Shown here in pieces: positions 37,371-49,000 of a DNA stretch of 64,000 bases. How positions within the stretch are numbered: the stretch's first letter is position 1; the number at the start of each line of letters is the position of its first letter. The notes under the pieces are model-generated. The model had not been told where the DNA came from. It worked only from the letters and a program-made list of their open reading frames with translations, and ran no database searches. Origin of the DNA: Luteococcus japonicus (GTDB taxonomy: Bacteria; Actinomycetota; Actinomycetes; Propionibacteriales; Propionibacteriaceae); assembly GCF_003752415.1 (NCBI RefSeq), contig NZ_RKHG01000001.1:3388850-3452849 (forward strand). Reading direction: 5' to 3'. Both the position numbers and the translations under genes were made by a program.

Positions 37371-38069
37371 TCAGGCGTTGCCCAACACCTCGGTGATGAA
37401 GCCCTGGGCGATGCTGCGGCAGGCGGGCTCGGTGCGATCGTTTCCGGCACGCATCCGGTCCAGCATGGTGGTGGCCTTCGTGCGGTGTTCCTTGGTCCAC
37501 CAGTACTGCATCAGTTCCGGCGAGGCCTCGGGGTGGAATTGCACGCCGACGGCCGATCCGAGCCGGAAGGCCTGATTCGGGTAGGTCTGGCTGCGGGCAA
37601 GCTCGATGGCACCTTCGGGCAGTTCGGTCACGGCGTCGTGGTGGCTCATCGGCACCGGCGCCCCGCTGGCCGCGATTGCGCCCAGGACCGGGTCCTCCTC
37701 GGCGCCGGGCAACCACTCCAGGGTGACGGGGCCGTCCTCGGGGCCACGTTCGTCGGCGACGCTGACCTGCCCGCCCAGTGCCTCGGCCAACAGCTGGTGG
37801 CCAAGGCAGATTCCCAGGATCGGCAGGTCGATGGCATGGGCATCGGCAATGAGGTCCTTCACCTCGCCGATCCAGCGGATGTCGTCGTGGACGCCCATCC
37901 GGCCACCGAGCACCACGAGGCCGTCGCCGATGGTCTCCAGGTTGGGGACGTCCTTGGTTGCGAGGTCGATGATGGTCAGGCGCAGGCCTTCGCGCAGCCA
38001 CGCGTCGAAGCGCTCCAGGGGAACGTCGGCTTCGGGCTGCAGGACGGTGATGCGGGGTTTCTTGGCCAT
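37371..38069 (-). CDS. Class I glutamine amidotransferase
   Basis: 232 residues with the GATase1 triad: nucleophile Cys in LGICLGHQLLAEALGG and His/Glu in VGVQFHPEASPE. It is a stand-alone GMP-synthase-like amidotransferase of the YfeJ/gamma-glutamyl type; the acceptor is unknown. The ATG follows TAGGCT by 7 nt without a ribosome binding site. Confidence 0.9.
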   Translation of the reverse strand: MAKKPRITVLQPEADVPLERFDAWLREGLRLTIIDLATKDVPNLETIGDGLVVLGGRMGVHDDIRWIGEVKDLIADAHAIDLPILGICLGHQLLAEALGGQVSVADERGPEDGPVTLEWLPGAEEDPVLGAIAASGAPVPMSHHDAVTELPEGAIELARSQTYPNQAFRLGSAVGVQFHPEASPELMQYWWTKEHRTKATTMLDRMRAGNDRTEPACRSIAQGFITEVLGNA

Positions 38070-38076
38070 GGCGACG

Positions 38077-38082
38077 AGCCTA
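38077..38082 (-). promoter_or_regulatory. -10 element, leaderless amidotransferase start
   Basis: Minus-strand TAGGCT, 7 nt (cgtcgcc), then ATG at 38069. Its TAG is also the stop codon of the broken acetyltransferase upstream. Confidence 0.45.
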
Positions 38083-38600
38083 CGGCAGTGCCGCGGGTGA
38101 GAGGACAGCCTTGACCTTGGGGTCGAGTTCGCAGCCGTTGGCTCGGAAGATCGAGATCATCGCCAGGTTCTCGGTGGCTGTGGAGCCGACATCCCTGGAT
38201 GCCCCACGCTTCTTGGGCTCGCTGAGACCAAACCGATGGATCTGGCCTCCCAGCCCCTCGCCTCGACGATCGGGGACCACCGCAAGGTAGAACAGGGTTC
38301 CCGTGGTCGGTTCGTCCGGAAAGACCTGGGGAAGGACTACTCCGAAGTCACCGAGGTCATCAGCGATGGCGAACCAGTGCTGGGGGTTGAACAGCTTCCC
38401 CGCTGCGAGAACCAGTTCGTGAAGGTCATCGAGAACGGCTTCGTCGGTGGACGTGTCGTAGGTTCACCATCACTTGCGAGCACCATGAGGCGGCTGAGGG
38501 CCTCTTCTCCGCGATCCTCCAGAGATGTGACGAGCCATCCGGTGGGTCTTGGTGCAGAGTCGGTGAGGTTCTGCCGGACCACGATCTTGGAGGCTGTCAT
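38080..38600 (-). pseudogene. Frameshifted GNAT-type acetyltransferase
   Basis: The first frame starts MTASKIVVRQNLTDSA and runs about 45 residues to LMVLASDGE near 38465. Coding sense continues in another frame: STDEAVLDDLHELVL, HWFAIADDLGDFGVVLP, TGTLFYLAVVPDRRGEGLGG and ENLAMISIFRANGCEL, down to a TAG at 38080-38082. The R-G-E-G-L-G acetyl-CoA loop followed by the N-x-x-A-x-x-x-F block is the GNAT signature. One single-base indel accounts for the break. The substrate is unknown. Confidence 0.6.
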
Positions 38601-38617
38601 GCGCTGATCTTGGGGCA

Positions 38618-38806
38618 CTCACCCGCACCGTCCACCGGGCCAAGACCCACGGCGGCTGGCAACTCCACCAACCCCTACCCGGCATCTACCTGTGGCAATC
38701 ACCCCTCGGATACCGCTACCTCGTCACACCCAGCCGAACCCTCGACCTCGGAAGACCAGACACACCCAGACACCTGACCGTGCCGCCGCTGGCCTCGGTA
38801 GCCTGA
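38618..38806 (+). pseudogene. C-terminal remnant of a DUF222/HNH endonuclease
   Basis: A 62-codon reading frame without start codon: HRAKTHGGWQLHQPLPGIYL then SPLGYRYLVTPSRTLDLG. This is the conserved end of the DUF222-HNH endonuclease family, multicopy in many actinobacteria. The rest of the gene, including the HNH centre, is absent, so it is a deletion scar. Confidence 0.6.
38799..38804 (+). promoter_or_regulatory. -10 element, leaderless Nudix start
   Basis: TAGCCT, 6 nt (gacgtc), then ATG at 38811. Confidence 0.45.
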
Positions 38807-38810
38807 CGTC

Positions 38811-39260
38811 ATGACCCCGCTCGACTACACCGGCTACGACACCCGGCTGACCGGTTACGCCCTGGTCCGTGACGAGCACGGCCGCATCCTGCTCAGCCGG
38901 TGGGTGGAGGGGCACAAGCCCACTTGGACCTGCCCGGGTGGTGGTATCGAGTTCGGAGAGCAGGTCGTCGACGGCATCCGGCGCGAACTCCGCGAGGAGA
39001 CCGGCTGCATCGTGGAGGTCGGCCGGCTGCTGGACGTACGAACCTTCGAGATCCCCGCGGAGCAAAGAATCCGCCACGCCAAAAGGCCCATGCGCGCCAT
39101 TCAGGTCTTCCACACCGCCGCGGTCACCGGGGGAGAGCTGAGGTTCGAGACCGACGGCAGCAGTGACATGGCCGGCTGGTTCGCCCCCGACGAGATCCGG
39201 CAGATGCCACACGTCAGCACGGTTGACCACCTGCTGGCCCTGGCGGGCCTCGATGCGTGA
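38811..39260 (+). CDS. Nudix hydrolase
   Basis: 149 residues with a complete Nudix box, GIEFGEQVVDGIRRELREET (G-x5-E-x7-RE-x-x-EE), preceded by WTCPGGG. It would cleave a nucleoside diphosphate derivative or related compound; the substrate is not predictable. Its last 8 bases overlap the start of the YcaQ-like gene. A TAGCCT hexamer sits 6 nt before the ATG. Confidence 0.92.
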   Translation: MTPLDYTGYDTRLTGYALVRDEHGRILLSRWVEGHKPTWTCPGGGIEFGEQVVDGIRRELREETGCIVEVGRLLDVRTFEIPAEQRIRHAKRPMRAIQVFHTAAVTGGELRFETDGSSDMAGWFAPDEIRQMPHVSTVDHLLALAGLDA

Positions 39261-40467
39261 ACTCACCTTGCCCCAGGCTCGTCGGATTGTCCTGGCGGCG
39301 CAGGGATTCGGCCGGCCGCGGCCCCAGCGCCCCATCACGATGCGCGACGTCCAGGGACAGATCGACCGGCTGGCCCAGTTCCAGATCGACAGCATCAATG
39401 TCCTGGCCCGGGCCCACCAGTTTCCCCTGTTCAGCCGGCTCGGACCCTACGACGTCGAACTGCTCACCCGGGCCAGCGGCCGTGCCCCACGTCGCCTGTT
39501 CGAGTACTGGGGACACGCCGCCAGCCTGGTCGACGTCAACCTGCAACCAGCACTGCGCTTCCGGATGGCCCGGGCCCGGGGCGAGGCGTGGGGTGGTATC
39601 CGACGCGTCCAGGCCGAACACCCCGAACTGGTCGACTTCGTACGTCAGGAAGTGGCGTGTCGGGGCCCGATCACCGCACGTCAGATCGAGTTCGACGAGC
39701 AGCCTGACCGCACCCACTGGGGCTGGAACTGGTCGGCCACCAAGACCGCCCTGGAATGGCTCTTCTGGAATGGTGAGATCACAGCGGCCGGCCGCAATCC
39801 GGCCTTCGAACGTCGCTATGACCTGCCGGAAGGAGTCCTGCCACAGTCGGTGGCCCAGGCAGCGACACCCACAGACGAGCAGGCGCACGTCATCCTCGTC
39901 CGGCGCGCGGCCCGGGCGCTGGGCGTGGCCAGCGAGAAGTGCCTGGCCGACTACTTCCGTCTCAGCCGAGCCGAGACCAAGCAGGCGGTCGCCACCCTGG
40001 CCGCCCGAGCTGAGTTGGAGGAAGTCGAGGTGGCCGGCTGGCCGGTCCGAACGTGGCTGTGGACGGGTGACGGCCAGCCCCGCATTCCGCGCCGCATCGG
40101 TGCCCGGTCCCTGATCAGCCCCTTCGACCCCCTCATCTTCGAACGATCCCGCGCCCTGGCACTCTTCGACCTCGACTACCGCATCGAGATCTACGTCCCC
40201 GAGGCGCAGCGCCGCCACGGCTACTACGTCCATCCCTTCCTGCTGGGGGAAGAGTTCGCTGCCCGCGTCGACCTCAAGGCGGACCGCGCCGCAGGGGTGC
40301 TGCGCGTCAAGGCCGCCTGGCTCGAACCGGGCGCCGCGCGGCCACCGCAGGAGGTGGCGGTGGAACTGCGCGCCGAACTGGGGGAACTGGCCCGCTGGCT
40401 GGACCTTGCGCAGATCGAGGTGGAGCCGCGGGGCGACCTTGCCGGAGAGCTTGCCGCCACCCCCTAG
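39253..40467 (+). CDS. YcaQ-like winged-helix DNA glycosylase
   Basis: 404 residues of the HTH_42/YcaQ family, which in E. coli unhooks DNA interstrand cross-links. The catalytic Q-x-D motif is visible in LAQFQIDSINVLARAHQ, with the following SRLGPYD and FEYWGHAASLVDV, and a C-terminal region ISPFDPLIFERSRALALFD. The ATG overlaps the Nudix gene, so a repair/sanitation operon is plausible (inference). Confidence 0.87.
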   Translation: MRELTLPQARRIVLAAQGFGRPRPQRPITMRDVQGQIDRLAQFQIDSINVLARAHQFPLFSRLGPYDVELLTRASGRAPRRLFEYWGHAASLVDVNLQPALRFRMARARGEAWGGIRRVQAEHPELVDFVRQEVACRGPITARQIEFDEQPDRTHWGWNWSATKTALEWLFWNGEITAAGRNPAFERRYDLPEGVLPQSVAQAATPTDEQAHVILVRRAARALGVASEKCLADYFRLSRAETKQAVATLAARAELEEVEVAGWPVRTWLWTGDGQPRIPRRIGARSLISPFDPLIFERSRALALFDLDYRIEIYVPEAQRRHGYYVHPFLLGEEFAARVDLKADRAAGVLRVKAAWLEPGAARPPQEVAVELRAELGELARWLDLAQIEVEPRGDLAGELAATP

Positions 40468-40536
40468 GATGGGTTGGGTCTGACGACTAACAGGGCGTGT
40501 GAGCGCGCCACGAGCACCGACGAAGGATTCGACCAC

Positions 40537-43284
<2,748 letters not shown>

Positions 43285-43297
43285 TCCATCAGGGACA

Positions 43298-43801
43298 TCA
43301 CGCCACAGCACTCCCCACGGCCGGTGGGCTGATCACGTCGAAGACGGTGACCAGCCACCGGCCGTAGGCATGTTCGAGGCGGAGCAGGACGGCGAAGACC
43401 CGGCCCGCCTGACGCAGCTGAACACTGCCCTCCACCGCGCGCGTCGCCACCCGGCAGGCGTGCACGGACGCCAGCTGTGCACCGGACCAGTCGTGCTGCC
43501 GGCTCCAGGCCAGCAGCAGCAGGTGGCTCTGGTCATCCATCCACTGCTCGAGCTGGGACGGGGAGCGGCGGTGCTGGAGGACCTCCACCATGCCCCGCGC
43601 CATGGCCCCCACCAGCTGCCTGGCCTGTTCGTTGCCGTCGCTGCCGCCGATCGTGGCCGGATCTCGGGGGTGTGGCTCGTCGGGCCCCGCCAGCCATGGC
43701 AGCTGCCCCTGCAGCGTGTCGGGGGCCGGCGCCAGGGGAAGATCGGGGGCCACCAGACGCACCGGGAGGCCGTGGAGGCTGAATGCAACGGGTCTGTCCA
43801 T
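43298..43801 (-). CDS. Rv3235 family protein
   Basis: 167 residues of unknown function. The C-terminal half (ARQLVGAMARGMVEVLQHRR, SVHACRVATRAVEGSVQL, FAVLLRLEHAYGRWLVTVFD) matches the actinobacterial family named after Rv3235, which lies by secA in relatives. It is convergent with secA and divergent from the DUF6912 gene. The Pro-rich N-terminus is not conserved. Confidence 0.75.
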   Translation of the reverse strand: MDRPVAFSLHGLPVRLVAPDLPLAPAPDTLQGQLPWLAGPDEPHPRDPATIGGSDGNEQARQLVGAMARGMVEVLQHRRSPSQLEQWMDDQSHLLLLAWSRQHDWSGAQLASVHACRVATRAVEGSVQLRQAGRVFAVLLRLEHAYGRWLVTVFDVISPPAVGSAVA

Positions 43802-43854
43802 GGCTCACAAGCCTCGGGCCCACAGGTCCGGCCGCCAAGAGGTGACGCGAAATC

Positions 43855-43863
43855 TGTGGACAA
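43855..43863 (-). promoter_or_regulatory. Single DnaA box
   Basis: TGTGGACAA, the complement of TTGTCCACA, in the 76-bp divergent gap between the Rv3235-like and DUF6912 genes. It overlaps the region just upstream of the TACTGT hexamer. Confidence 0.35.
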
Positions 43864-43864
43864 C

Positions 43865-43870
43865 TACTGT
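43865..43870 (+). promoter_or_regulatory. -10 element, leaderless DUF6912 start
   Basis: TACTGT, 7 nt (gggcgcc), then ATG at 43878. Confidence 0.45.
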
Positions 43871-43877
43871 GGGCGCC

Positions 43878-44360
43878 ATGAGTGGTGTTCTGGTCTTCGT
43901 CCCCTGCAGCCCCGAGCGGGCTCTCGCCCTGAGCGACGGCGAGTCCTTCGCCAGCTGCCAGGCCTTCGCCGTCACCCCCTCACTGCTGCGCGCCCTCGAC
44001 CTCACCCCGGCCGATGACGAGGACGCCGAGTACGGGTGCATGCTGCTCGCATCGGTCTGGGGGCTGGCCCAGTACGGGACCCGTCTGGTGCTGGTGGCCG
44101 AGGTGCCACAGGGGCAGGTCGGCGAGGGCGACGACGCGGACAATGGCGGGGTTCGGGTGAGCGGCCTGCGGCTGGGTCACCTGCAGAGCTTCTTCACCGA
44201 CGAGGCCGGCCAGAGCCTGGTGGCCGAGGCCTCCCGCGCCGTGGAAGGCCTGGGCCTCGACGAGGCGTGGGAGACCGACGAGGTGCAGCAGCTGATGCGC
44301 GGCACCAGCCTCCTGTGGCATTCGGTGGAAGAGCTGGCCCGTCTCGGGAAGGATGTCTGA
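43878..44360 (+). CDS. DUF6912-like protein
   Basis: 160 residues. The opening SGVLVFVPCSPERALALSDG and the central block CQAFAVTPSLLRAL followed by DDEDAEYGCMLLASVWGL match my memory of the actinobacterial DUF6912 family; no function is known. No membrane segments or catalytic motifs are seen. Its stop is only 1 nt before the ku ATG at 44362, so it may be cotranslated with ku. Confidence 0.6.
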   Translation: MSGVLVFVPCSPERALALSDGESFASCQAFAVTPSLLRALDLTPADDEDAEYGCMLLASVWGLAQYGTRLVLVAEVPQGQVGEGDDADNGGVRVSGLRLGHLQSFFTDEAGQSLVAEASRAVEGLGLDEAWETDEVQQLMRGTSLLWHSVEELARLGKDV

Positions 44361-44361
44361 C

Positions 44362-45207
44362 ATGCCTCGTTCACTCTGGAAGGGCGCGATCTCCTTCGGC
44401 CTGATCACGATTCCCGTCAAGCTCTACGGTGCCACGGAGGAGAAGGACATCTCCTTCAAACAGGTGCATCCCGCCGACGGCGGCAAGATCAAGTACAAGC
44501 GTGTCTGCGAGAAGTGCGGCGAGGAAGTGCCCTATGCCGAGATCGGCAAGGGCTACGAGGCACCCGACGGCCGGATGGCGGTGCTGAGCAAGGAGGATCT
44601 CGACTCGCTGCCGCTGAGCTCCGCCAAGAGCGTGGACGTCGTGCAGTTCGTCGACGAGGACGAGATCGACCCCACCTATTTCGAGAAGACCTATGTGGTG
44701 GAGGCCGAGGGACCCGGCGCCAAACCCTACGTGCTGCTGCGGGATGCCCTGGTCAAGACGGGCAAGTCCGCCGTGGTGAAGGTGGCGCTGCGCAGCCGGG
44801 AGTCCTTGGCGCTGGTTCGCCCGTCCGGCAAGGTCTTGCTGATGCACACCATGCTGTGGCCTGACGAGGTGCGCGACAATGATTTCGCCGCCCCGGACGG
44901 TGACATCAAGGCCAGCGACGCCGAGGTGGCGATGGCGGAGATGTTCATCACCCAGATGGAGGGCACCTTCAACCCCGGTGACTTCTCCGACTCCTACCGG
45001 GAGGCGCTGGATGCCGTCGTGCAGGCCAAGCTCTCCGGTGTCGCGGTGGAGGAGAAGGCCGAGCAGCCTTCCAGCGGTGGTGGCGAGGTGGTTGACCTGG
45101 TGGCCGCGCTGAAGGCCTCGGTGGAGGCTGCCAAGGCCAAGCGTGCCGCGGCCGCCGGCCAGGGCACGGATGACAAGGACGACGAGAAGAAGAAGGCGGC
45201 AAGCTGA
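44362..45207 (+). CDS. ku: Non-homologous end-joining protein Ku
   Basis: 281 residues: the bacterial Ku core (SLWKGAISFGLITIPVKLYG, the Cys pair CEKCGEEVPY, EDEIDPTYFEKTYV, LLRDALVKTGKSAVVKVALR, LLMHTMLWPDEVR) plus a Lys/Ala-rich C-terminal tail that binds DNA. It forms a ring on broken DNA ends and recruits LigD. The ATG at 44362 is preferred over 44353 because GAAGGA is at proper spacing. A LigD-type polymerase gene lies 18 kb away but is broken. Confidence 0.96.
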   Translation: MPRSLWKGAISFGLITIPVKLYGATEEKDISFKQVHPADGGKIKYKRVCEKCGEEVPYAEIGKGYEAPDGRMAVLSKEDLDSLPLSSAKSVDVVQFVDEDEIDPTYFEKTYVVEAEGPGAKPYVLLRDALVKTGKSAVVKVALRSRESLALVRPSGKVLLMHTMLWPDEVRDNDFAAPDGDIKASDAEVAMAEMFITQMEGTFNPGDFSDSYREALDAVVQAKLSGVAVEEKAEQPSSGGGEVVDLVAALKASVEAAKAKRAAAAGQGTDDKDDEKKKAAS

Positions 45208-45416
45208 TGGTTTCCCGAATGCACTTCGAGGACGAGGACGAGGCCGTGAAGGCAGCCGAGGCGATTGACGCCGCCGGTCATGAGGTGGCCCTGATCAAGG
45301 AGCGCTTCGCCGGGGAGGACGACGACGAGGCCATCGACTTCGTCGTCGCCACTCCCGCGGAGCCGGATGTCCTGCGCCCCGTGGTGGGCGAGGACACCTT
45401 CATCGAGACCGACTAG
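45207..45416 (+). CDS. Small acidic protein of unknown function
   Basis: 69 residues, strongly acidic (FAGEDDDEAID), without membrane segment or known motif. The ATG overlaps the ku stop by one base (TGATG), so it may be the last gene of the ku transcript. Its TAG stop overlaps the TAG of the opposite-strand DUF2505 gene in the palindrome CTAG. The product is not recognised. Confidence 0.5.
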   Translation: MVSRMHFEDEDEAVKAAEAIDAAGHEVALIKERFAGEDDDEAIDFVVATPAEPDVLRPVVGEDTFIETD

Positions 45417-45889
45417 CCCCGCGCGGCCAGCCAGTCGTCGCCGACGGCCTGCTGGGTGTCGATGGCGTCCTTGACATGTGGCGCGGCCTGCTGCTCGATC
45501 TTCTTGCCCATCAAGGGAATGTTGACCTTGAGGTCACCGGAGTAGTCGACGACGGTGCCCTGGCCGCCGGGGTACATCCGTGCGCTCCCGTTCATGGTCA
45601 CGGGCATGCCCGGAACCTCCACGACCAGGCTGCCCTCGCGGGAACCATCCTGCGCCGGGTCTCCCCAGGTGACGGTCTGGCGGAGGTTCAGGGCGGAGCC
45701 GACGAAGCGGGCGATCTCCTGCGGCGCGGGCAAGGCCATCTCGACGCGGGTGGTGGGACCGGCGATGTCGATGGAATGGCTGGTTGCCTCGGAGCGTCCG
45801 ACCAGTTCGGTCAGCCAGCCCCTGTCGGTCATCATCAGGTGGACGGTCTTGGGATCGGCGGCGAATTCCAGCCGTGACGTGATCTGCAT
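45413..45889 (-). CDS. DUF2505 domain protein
   Basis: 158 residues of a helix-grip (SRPBCC-related) family: MQITSRLEFAADPKTVHLMM at the start, RVEMALPAPQEIARFVGSAL, then the regular strand pattern and VKDAIDTQQAVGDDWLA. DUF2505 proteins have no known role; lipid or small-molecule binding is a guess. The ATG at 45889 is 6 nt after AAGAAT. Confidence 0.82.
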   Translation of the reverse strand: MQITSRLEFAADPKTVHLMMTDRGWLTELVGRSEATSHSIDIAGPTTRVEMALPAPQEIARFVGSALNLRQTVTWGDPAQDGSREGSLVVEVPGMPVTMNGSARMYPGGQGTVVDYSGDLKVNIPLMGKKIEQQAAPHVKDAIDTQQAVGDDWLAARG

Positions 45890-46067
45890 GAACCCATTCT
45901 TGCGGGTCAGGAGGCAATTCCCCGCGCATTTCGCGGCTACCGAACAAATTGGTGCGCCATGACCACTGACTTTTGTCGGTAGCGATGGATAGGGTGGAAG
46001 TTGATGGCCATGGAGCCGTCGAATCGCGATTGACAAGGGATGTCAGTCTTCACGCCGCACGGGAGAG
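45890..46067 (+). promoter_or_regulatory. Divergent gap before glutamate dehydrogenase
   Basis: 178 bp. TAGGGT near 45990 could be a -10 box for the dehydrogenase, giving a leader of about 70 nt. GGGAGAG precedes its start. I see no riboswitch-like structure. Confidence 0.25.
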
Positions 46068-49000
46068 ATGATGCTGACACCGATGTCACGCACCGATGTC
46101 GTCCACGAGCTCGGCGATGTCCTGCAGTCGCGGCTGCCGGGCATGCCGAACGGTCGCCTGCAGGAGATGGTCGAGCTGTGGCTGTCCCACGTGCGTGACG
46201 AGGACCTTGCGGCCATGGATCGCGAGGTCCTCACCGGCCTGATGCAGGGCCAGCTCGACTTGGGCAGGAGGCGCGCTGACGGACAGGACCTCGTGCGAGT
46301 GGAGGCCGCCGTCGCGGCGGGCCGTCCAGCCCTCGTCCAGGTGGTCACGCAGGACCGCCCCTTCGTCGTCGACACCATCGCCATGGCCCTGACCGGTGCC
46401 GGGTGGAGCATCGCCGAACTCCTGCACCCGCAGTTCCACGTCGCCCGGGACGGTGACGGGAGGCTGGTGCAGGCCGGCCAGACTGCCCTGCAGGAGAACC
46501 GGCACGAGTCCTGGGTGGGAATCCTCGCGAACCCTCCGCTGGGCGGGGACGTGGAGCAGCTGTCCCGCCAGTTGGAGCACGAGATCCGCACCAGCCTGCA
46601 GGACCTGGCGCTGGCCGTCGAGGACTTCGACGCCATGCGCAGGCTGATGCGTCGTGTGGCCGATGACCTGCCGCGACGCACCACTCCCTACCCGTCCGAG
46701 GAGATGGCCGTCACCGCCGAGCTGCTGCGCTACCTCGCCGACGACCGATTCACCTTCCTGGGCTACCGCGAGTACGACTATGCCGACGGCGGGGCCGTGC
46801 CGGTACCCGGGTCTGGCCTGGGGATCCTGCGGGGCCACGACGAGCCGGACACCTTCAACGCGATGCCCGCGCACGATCCGGCGCTGTTGTTGGCCATCAC
46901 CAAGGACCAGCGTCGTTCCCGGGTGCAGCGTCCGGTCCTGATGGACTACCTGGCGGTCCGCCGCTTCGACGAATCGGGCCGGGCCGTGGGGGAGCAGCGC
47001 TTCCTGGGCCTTTTCGGCCACCGGGTCTTCACCGAGAGCGTGCACACGATTCCCGTGCTGCGGGACAAGATCGAACAGATCCTCGACGAGGTGCACTACG
47101 AGCCAGGTGGGCATGGAGCCCGGGCCATCTGGGCCGTCGCCGACGCTTTTCCGCGGGAGGAACTCTTCCACGCCACAGCCGCCGAGCTGGAGCCCGTGGT
47201 GCACGAGATCTCCCAGCTCAAGGAACGCCGACAGGTCCGGCTCTTCCTGCGCCCCAGTCCGTGGCCGGGCCGTCTGACCGCCCTGGTCTACTTCCCGCGC
47301 GATCGATACAACACCGACGTGCGCCTGCGGATGGAACGAGTACTGCTGAAGGCGACGGGGGCCCAGTCCATCGAGTACCAGGCGCAGGTCACCCAGTCCG
47401 TGCTGGCGCGGCTCTACTTCGCCCTGGTGCTGCCCGACGAGGCGCCGGCGGATCTCGATGCGGCGGCCATCGAGGAAGAACTGACCGCGGCGACCCGGGA
47501 CTGGGAGGACGAATTCGTGGACCTCGCCCGGGAGCTGTCCAGCGAGGAACGCGGGGTGAGCTTCCCGGATGCCTACAAGGAGGACTCCACGGCGCGCCAG
47601 GCCATCGCGGACCTCCGGGCCCTGAACGAGATCTCCGGCAGCGAGGGCATGCGCTTCGCCGTCTATGCGCCCGATGACGAGGCCGATCCTTCCGATCTGC
47701 GACTGAAGGTGATGCGCGTCGGGGCCGTGATGCAGCTGCAGGATGTCATGCCGCACCTGACCAGCCTCGCGGTGCGGGTCCTGGATGAACGACCCTATGA
47801 ACTGGAACTGCGCGGCCAGCAGGCGATGGTCTACGACTTCGGCCTGTCACTCCCCGGCGGCCTGCAGGACTGGGACATGGCGGCCCGAAGGCGGCTCACC
47901 GAGGCCTTCGAAGCCTCCTGGCAGGGGCAGACCGGGGTGGATCCCCTCAACGGCCTGGTCAGCGAGGCCGGCATGGGATGGCGCCAGGTGATGGTCCTGC
48001 GAGCCATCGGGCGCTACCTCCAGCAGCTCGGCAGCGCCTACTCGCAGGCCTGGATCGCCCAGACCCTGCGGGCCAACCAGACCGCCGCCCGGCACCTGGT
48101 GGAGCTCTTCGAGGCACGCTTCGACCCCGACCGGCAGCAGGGCCGCGACGAGGAGGTGGAGCGCCTCAACGAACAGCTGCAGGCCGACCTCGACGAGGTC
48201 TCCTCCCTGGACCAGGACCGGATCCTGCGCCAGTACGTCGCCGTGGTCAACGCCATCGTGCGCACCAATTTCTTCGCCGCCGACGCGCCGGCCTTCGCCA
48301 TCAAGCTGCTGCCCACCGCGCTGGATTTCGCACCCCAACCGCGCCCGGCCTTCGAGATCTTCGTCCACTCGCCCCGGGTCGAGGGTGTCCACCTTCGCTT
48401 CGGATCCGTGGCCCGCGGCGGGCTGCGCTGGTCGGACCGGCCGGAGGACTTCCGCACCGAGGTGCTCGGGCTGGTCAAGGCCCAGATGGTGAAGAACACC
48501 GTGATCGTTCCCGTCGGCGCCAAGGGCGGCTTCTTCGCCCGACAGCTGCCGAACCCGGCTACCGACCGTGCCGCCTGGCTGGAGGAGGGCCAGGCCAGCT
48601 ACCGGCTGTTCATCTCCAGCCTGCTGAGCCTCACCGACAACATCGTCGACGGCCAGGTGGTACCGCCGCCGCGGGTGGTGCGCCACGATGCGGACGACCC
48701 CTACCTCGTTGTCGCGGCGGACAAGGGCACCGCCACCTTCAGCGACATCGCCAATGGCATCGCCATCGAGCGGGACTTCTGGCTGGGCGATGCCTTCGCC
48801 TCCGGCGGCTCGGTGGGCTACGACCACAAGGCTATGGGCATCACCGCGCGCGGTGCCTGGGAATCAGTGAAGCACCACTTCCGCGAACTCGGAGTCGACT
48901 GCCAGGGCGAGGACTTCACCTGCGTCGGCATCGGAGACATGGCTGGCGACGTCTTCGGCAACGGCATGATGCTGTCCGAACACACCCGCCTGGTGGCCGC

